Source of the DNA: an uncultured Prevotellaceae bacterium
GTDB lineage: Bacteria; Bacteroidota; Bacteroidia; Bacteroidales; Muribaculaceae
Assembly (NCBI GenBank): GCA_900316835.1
Contig: ONEL01000015.1
Location: forward strand, 21,287 to 85,286
Length of the DNA stretch: 64,000 nucleotides
Direction of reading: 5' to 3'
The position numbers were made by a program, and so were the translations under genes. This document shows positions 60,436 to 64,000 of the stretch, in pieces. The notes beneath the pieces were generated by a model. The model searched no databases. It was not told the origin of the DNA and worked only from the letters and a program-made list of their open reading frames with translations. How positions within the stretch are numbered: position 1 is the stretch's first letter; every line of letters starts with the position of its first letter.

Positions 60436-62067
60436 TCATTTGGATAGCGTGGATTCATGAGTTTCGACCGGGCTTGCCTCAATAGAATTGTCGCCCATCG
60501 GTTGCTCCAGTCCGAAACATTGCTTGATAGCAACGCGTATGTCTTGAGCGTCGCGCCCATTGCCCTTGAGAATCTTGAGAACAGCCTTGATGTATTCCTC
60601 ACGACTTTTGAGCCCCACGAGCCCAGCCACCCCACTCTGTGTGAGCATTAGCTTTTGGTTATAGACACGCAGCACCTCGTCGTAGTCCTTCTTTTGCACA
60701 TACACATGAAACTCACGGCACAGCATCTCGTAGATGCCACGCGGATTAATCTCGTTAACGAGGTCAATCATGTGGTCCTCGAGAGCACTGATGTTGCGGA
60801 ATTTCATGTCGATACGCAACTCAATGTCGTGCTTAACCCGGTGGCGAGTGTGCTGCAAGGCTTGTTGCTTGATCTCGTTGTCGAAATTCTTGATAACGGC
60901 TCGCTTGACGCTGTTGAACACGTCGTGCTCGTTCTTGTGTCGATGTCGCGCTACGGCACGAATCACTCCCTCAAGCATGAGTATGTTCTCAATCTCGGCA
61001 ACGTTGGGGACCAGGATTTTCTTTTTGCGCAGGTAGGCCACCTCCTTGTCGTCGCGACGGTCACGGTCGACGATTCCCCAACTGTCGAGGTGGTGCAGGC
61101 CCTGCAGGTCGTTGAATGAGCGCACGCTCTCTATCACCTTGTTGCAACTTCCCAGCGGCTTGATGGTGTACTCGGGAAAAACCAGCGCATAAAGCCGCGA
61201 GTCGATGCTGTGCTCCTCATCGCCCTCAACAAAGAGCACTGGCTTGCGTGTACCCAGCAAGTCGATATAAAGGCTGTCGCTCAGGTTGTTGCTCGATTGT
61301 AGCACTTCGTAGTCCCATGTCATTCTCTCGGGATTGAAGTCCTTAACCCAGATGCACTTGTTGTCGATGCGCGAGCTTGCAAAGTTTATGTCGTGAGTGC
61401 TGTAGACAAAAGTGCAGTCGGGGCGAATCTCTTCAATCACATTCCACAGCGTGTGCATGATAGAGGGGTGAATAAAAGTCTCGGGGTCATCGACAAAGAT
61501 GACGGCATCGTCCATGGCATAGAGGACGGCACCTAGGTAGTAGAGCACAGCTTTCTCACCATCGCTAAGGCGCAATGCCGTGTACTTGTCGGTTTGACCC
61601 TCGGTGGCAAAGAGTAGCTTGCCGTTCTCACGCAGAATCTTGTTCTTAGGGAAGACTTCCTGCCACATTTTCACCACCTTGTCGAGCTTGGTCTTGGGGA
61701 ATTCCATTTCCTCATGCATGAGCTGGTGGGCCTTGAAATTCATCAGGCTCCGGAACTCGTCAATCATCATCACATAGGTGAGCTTGTCAAACTCACTCTT
61801 GGCGGTATTGACCACCTGCTGCATGTTGCGGTTGAACTTGTCGAAGCGCTCTCCTATCGAGCCCTTCAACGACTGTTCTTCCTGCTCAACAGGAAACAAT
61901 GCCCTCAAAGCCGAGATGCGATAGGCCTGGTCGCCACATTGCTCCACCAGGTGATTGACAAAGCGAGTCTTGCCGGCGCCATTGGCACCAATGATAGTCA
62001 CCTGGCGTGCCTCGCGCAGGATTTCACCTTTTTGCCCTGATATTTTGTTAGGAAGTAATAAGTCCAT
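60436..62067 (-). CDS. AAA ATPase fused to DUF4435 (TOPRIM-like), PARIS-like
   Basis: 543 residues from the ATG at 62067. An ABC-type ATPase occupies about 1-250: Walker A IIGANGAGKT at 26, signature-like LRLSDGEKAVLYYL near 165, Walker B AVIFVDDPETFIHP near 190 and STHD near 223. A DUF4435 domain follows with VLFVEGDEE near 277 and GIVDRDRRDD near 333, the TOPRIM glutamate and D-x-D. AriA plus AriB of the PARIS anti-phage system have these two parts, and fused forms are known. A housekeeping OLD-like nuclease is the alternative. No other defence gene is adjacent; palindromic repeats lie just upstream. Confidence 0.7.
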   Translation of the reverse strand: MDLLLPNKISGQKGEILREARQVTIIGANGAGKTRFVNHLVEQCGDQAYRISALRALFPVEQEEQSLKGSIGERFDKFNRNMQQVVNTAKSEFDKLTYVMMIDEFRSLMNFKAHQLMHEEMEFPKTKLDKVVKMWQEVFPKNKILRENGKLLFATEGQTDKYTALRLSDGEKAVLYYLGAVLYAMDDAVIFVDDPETFIHPSIMHTLWNVIEEIRPDCTFVYSTHDINFASSRIDNKCIWVKDFNPERMTWDYEVLQSSNNLSDSLYIDLLGTRKPVLFVEGDEEHSIDSRLYALVFPEYTIKPLGSCNKVIESVRSFNDLQGLHHLDSWGIVDRDRRDDKEVAYLRKKKILVPNVAEIENILMLEGVIRAVARHRHKNEHDVFNSVKRAVIKNFDNEIKQQALQHTRHRVKHDIELRIDMKFRNISALEDHMIDLVNEINPRGIYEMLCREFHVYVQKKDYDEVLRVYNQKLMLTQSGVAGLVGLKSREEYIKAVLKILKGNGRDAQDIRVAIKQCFGLEQPMGDNSIEASPVETHESTLSK

Positions 62068-62159
62068 AGTATTACCGTTTTTTGGTCTCAAAAACTTTTT
62101 AGCTTGTAAAAATATATAAAACTTGGGGCTTAACCAAAAAATGTGACAAGATTTATAAT

Positions 62160-62371
62160 AATTTGATGAAATATTAATTTTTAATCAATTTTAAGCGAAG
62201 CGCCCATTACTGCTAGACAAAAAGGGGCGTGCTTCGCACTTAAAATTAAAGAAAAATTATCTAATGTTTAAGCTAAGAATTTTATATTAATTTTTAATCA
62301 ATTTTAAGCGAAGCGCCCATTGCTACTGAAAAAAAGGGGGGCGTGCTTCGCACTTAAAATTTAAATTAAAA
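62160..62371. repeat. Two direct copies of the dispersed palindrome
   Basis: Copy a (about 62187-62247) and copy b (about 62300-62365) each read AATTTTAAGCGAAGCGCCCA, a short loop with a G run, then GGCGTGCTTCGCACTTAAAA, forming a long imperfect hairpin. Both are preceded by TTAATTTTTAATCAATTTTA. They are about 113 bases apart and are the clearest copies in the window. The whole gap 62068-62466 holds nothing else except the terminator at 62392-62440. Confidence 0.75.
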
Positions 62372-62391
62372 TTGGCGATGAATCTTCACAA

Positions 62392-62440
62392 CCAATATAA
62401 AACGCTCTCGCCCCTTGCCGTAGCGCAAAGAACGAGAGCG
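62392..62440 (-). terminator. Terminator of the flavodiiron gene
   Basis: On the minus strand CGCTCTCG (62440-62433) pairs with CGAGAGCG (62410-62403), followed by TTTTATATT. The loop is 22 bases. Confidence 0.65.
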
Positions 62441-62466
62441 ATATATATTGTGTACACCATTAGTTA

Positions 62467-63654
62467 TTACAGTGCCTTGGCAAGGTCGCGACCGTAGGCG
62501 CGACACTCGTCGATGGCTGCCTGGTCGGGAACCCACTGCACGCGTATGCCATCATTAATGAGCTCGAAGCCACAACCTTGGAGCAACCCGGTGAGCAACT
62601 TCACGCCCTCTCCGCTCCAGCCGTAGCTACCAAATGCGGCAGCCTTCTTGTTCTTGAGTTTCATGCCCTTTGCCATCTCAAGCAGTCCGGTCACGGCGTG
62701 AGCCAAACCGTTGTTGATAGTGGGCGAGCCCACGAGCACAGCCTTGGATGAGAAAATCTCGGTCAGGATATCGTTCTTGTCCTCCTTAGCGGCATTAAAT
62801 ATATTGATTTCCACATCCTTATCAACCTCCTGAATGCCTCGTGCAATCTCTTGCGCCATGGTGCGAGTGCTATTCCACATGGTGTCGTAGACGATAGTAA
62901 TCTTGTTCTCCTGATAGTTAGCTGCCCACTGCTGATAAAGGTCGATAATCATGCCAATGTTCTTGCGCCAAATCACGCCGTGGCTTGGGCACACCATGCT
63001 CAGAGGCAAGTTCATGGCAAGAATCTCCTTGAGCTTGCGGGTCACCATCATGCTGAATGGGGCGAGAATGTTGGCATAGTATTTCTTTGCCTCGTAGAGC
63101 ATCTCCGCCATGTCGACGCGGTCGTCGTAGAGCGACTCGGTGGCATAGTGCTGCCCGAAGCCGTCATTGCTGAAGAGAATGTTCTCGCCGTCCATGTAGG
63201 TAAACATGGTGTCGGGCCAGTGGAGCATGGGCGCTTCGATGAATGTGAGTGTGCTCTCGCCTATGTTGAGTGTGTCGCCTGTCTTTACTGTCACGAAGTT
63301 CCAGTCCTGGTGATAGTGTCCCTGGATGATAGCCTTGCCCTTAGCGGTGCAATAGATGGGCACATCGGGGATGAGGCGCATGAGCTCGGGTAGAGCGCCA
63401 CTGTGGTCGCTCTCGTTGTGCTGCATGATCACCGCGTCGATGGTGTTAAGATCTACAACCTCCTTGAGGCGAGCCACAAACTCACGGTCGTAGGGTCCCC
63501 ACACGGTGTCGATGAGCACGGTTTTCTTGTCACGAATGAGATAAGAGTTATAACTTGAGCCACGATGAGTGGAGAGTTCGTCGCCATGGAAATGAGTCAG
63601 TTCCCAGTCCACCTTTCCTACCCAAGTAACTTTGTCGGTAATTTGCTTAGACAT
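62467..63654 (-). CDS. FprA-type flavodiiron protein
   Basis: 395 residues. The N-terminal metallo-beta-lactamase domain (about 1-245) keeps all diiron ligands: MQHNESDHSGALPELM near 77 (H-x-E-x-D-H), EAPMLHWPDTMFTY near 142, LFSNDGFGQHY near 160 and VCPSHGVIWR near 222. The flavodoxin domain (about 252-395) binds FMN at IVYDTMWNSTRTMAQEIA and GSPTINNGLAHAV. Such proteins reduce oxygen or nitric oxide to protect anaerobes. It has its own promoter and terminator. Confidence 0.93.
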   Translation of the reverse strand: MSKQITDKVTWVGKVDWELTHFHGDELSTHRGSSYNSYLIRDKKTVLIDTVWGPYDREFVARLKEVVDLNTIDAVIMQHNESDHSGALPELMRLIPDVPIYCTAKGKAIIQGHYHQDWNFVTVKTGDTLNIGESTLTFIEAPMLHWPDTMFTYMDGENILFSNDGFGQHYATESLYDDRVDMAEMLYEAKKYYANILAPFSMMVTRKLKEILAMNLPLSMVCPSHGVIWRKNIGMIIDLYQQWAANYQENKITIVYDTMWNSTRTMAQEIARGIQEVDKDVEINIFNAAKEDKNDILTEIFSSKAVLVGSPTINNGLAHAVTGLLEMAKGMKLKNKKAAAFGSYGWSGEGVKLLTGLLQGCGFELINDGIRVQWVPDQAAIDECRAYGRDLAKAL

Positions 63655-63717
63655 AAATCAGTAAAATATTGTTTTGTGTTTATAATGTGTGTATCTATTA
63701 TATTCATTTCTAATTTG

Positions 63718-63749
63718 CAAAATTAGCAACACTTCATGAGATGTGCAAA
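63718..63749 (-). promoter_or_regulatory. Promoter of the flavodiiron gene
   Basis: On the minus strand: TTTG (63749-63746), a 20-base spacer, TAATTTTG (63725-63718), with a leader of about 60 bases to the ATG at 63654. Perfect consensus. Confidence 0.75.
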
Positions 63750-63798
63750 CTTTTTTTTCTTAATTAAGAACCAGCGCCCTGGGGCTAGTCAATTCGTA

Positions 63799-63871
63799 AA
63801 AAATGCGATTAAGCGAGACAAAGCTCCAACCCCGGCTCAAAGCGTTGCGAGCGTGAGCATTTTATTTAATT
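63799..63871. repeat. Second dispersed repeat family, copy 2
   Basis: AAATGCGATTAAGCGAGACA at the start and TTGCGAGCGTGAGCATTTTA at the end match the copy at 18990-19057; the middle differs. Confidence 0.65.
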
Positions 63872-63999
63872 AACATTAGTGTAAATTCGTGTAAATTAGG
63901 GCTTTCATGATTTAAGGTTATTAAGATAGTGAAACTTGCCATGCCCACGGCATTGAGCCAAATGGCGTTAAGGTTCTCGTTAAGTGCAAGGAAGCTAAG
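63862..63999 (-). CDS. Possible C-terminal end of an unidentified membrane protein
   Basis: The minus frame from base 63999 is open for 45 codons: LSFLALNENLNAIWLNAVGM, then ASFTILITLNHES and a polar end. The hydrophobic start could be a last membrane helix. The final codons run into the repeat-like TTAGTGTAAATTCGTG string, so the stop may have been supplied by a repeat. A plus-strand frame starting near 63941 is also open. Too little is in the window to name it. Confidence 0.3.
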   Translation of the reverse strand, partial: LSFLALNENLNAIWLNAVGMASFTILITLNHESPNLHEFTLMLIK

Positions 64000-64000
64000 C

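Overview
The window reads as chromosomal DNA of a gut-type Bacteroidales bacterium (Muribaculaceae, Prevotellaceae or close kin; the genus cannot be fixed by reading alone). The evidence is: promoters of the Bacteroidetes type (TTTG, 19-21 bp, TAnnTTTG) before many genes; a DUF6089-uppS-bamA-ompH block; parA-parB-DUF5683-lytic transglycosylase order; a BspA-type leucine-rich protein; dockerin-like tails; a likely type IX secretion tail; and a peptidoglycan-salvage cluster like those of Bacteroides and Tannerella. Gene density is high except in several AT-rich gaps filled with palindromic repeats.

Layout. 1-3.3 kb: end of an AraC regulator, a split LysO-type exporter, and small genes up to lpxH. 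3.3-4.6 kb: a gene-free gap holding up to three short promoter-terminator units that look like small RNA genes. 4.6-11.2 kb: ABC ATPase and FtsX-like permease, parA, parB, DUF5683, SLT/LysM transglycosylase. 11.2-18.8 kb (minus strand): outer-membrane biogenesis (DUF6242 lipoprotein, DUF6089, uppS, bamA, three OmpH/Skp paralogues). 19.1-21.8 kb: three related membrane proteins (GYF_2, TPM and a mosaic of both). 22.1-25.5 kb: ribD, DUF2284 and a phosphoethanolamine transferase. 25.6-30.4 kb: beta-propeller protein, secreted amidase with dockerin and sorting tail, BadF-type kinase paralogue. 30.5-33.5 kb: four genes that all belong to NAD/ADP-ribose chemistry (ADP-ribosylglycohydrolase, macrodomain-like protein, sirtuin, NUDIX/winged-helix protein). 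34.1-36.3 kb: BspA-like protein.

37.5-53.7 kb is a long co-directional peptidoglycan-recycling block: secreted amidase, glycosyltransferase-like protein, DUF4922, SpoIID, ampG, namZ, FAD/Fe-S dehydrogenase, DUF5009 membrane protein, murK, murQ, SGNH hydrolase. NamZ and the amidase release sugars and muropeptides outside the cytoplasm, AmpG and perhaps the DUF5009 protein import them, MurK phosphorylates, MurQ splits MurNAc-6P into GlcNAc-6P and D-lactate, the dehydrogenase is well placed to oxidise that D-lactate, and NagA (54.9-56.0 kb, opposite strand) deacetylates GlcNAc-6P.

Directly after this block lies a 949-bp insertion bounded by perfect 101-bp direct repeats. Each repeat carries the 3' part of a tRNA-His gene plus its terminator, and the insertion encodes one kinase-like protein. 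The remaining tRNA copy lacks a D arm. The right end holds pepT, nnr (NAD(P)HX repair), an NlpC/P60 endopeptidase, a fused AAA-ATPase/DUF4435 protein resembling the PARIS defence pair, and an FprA flavodiiron protein. All function calls come from reading motifs; no database search was run.
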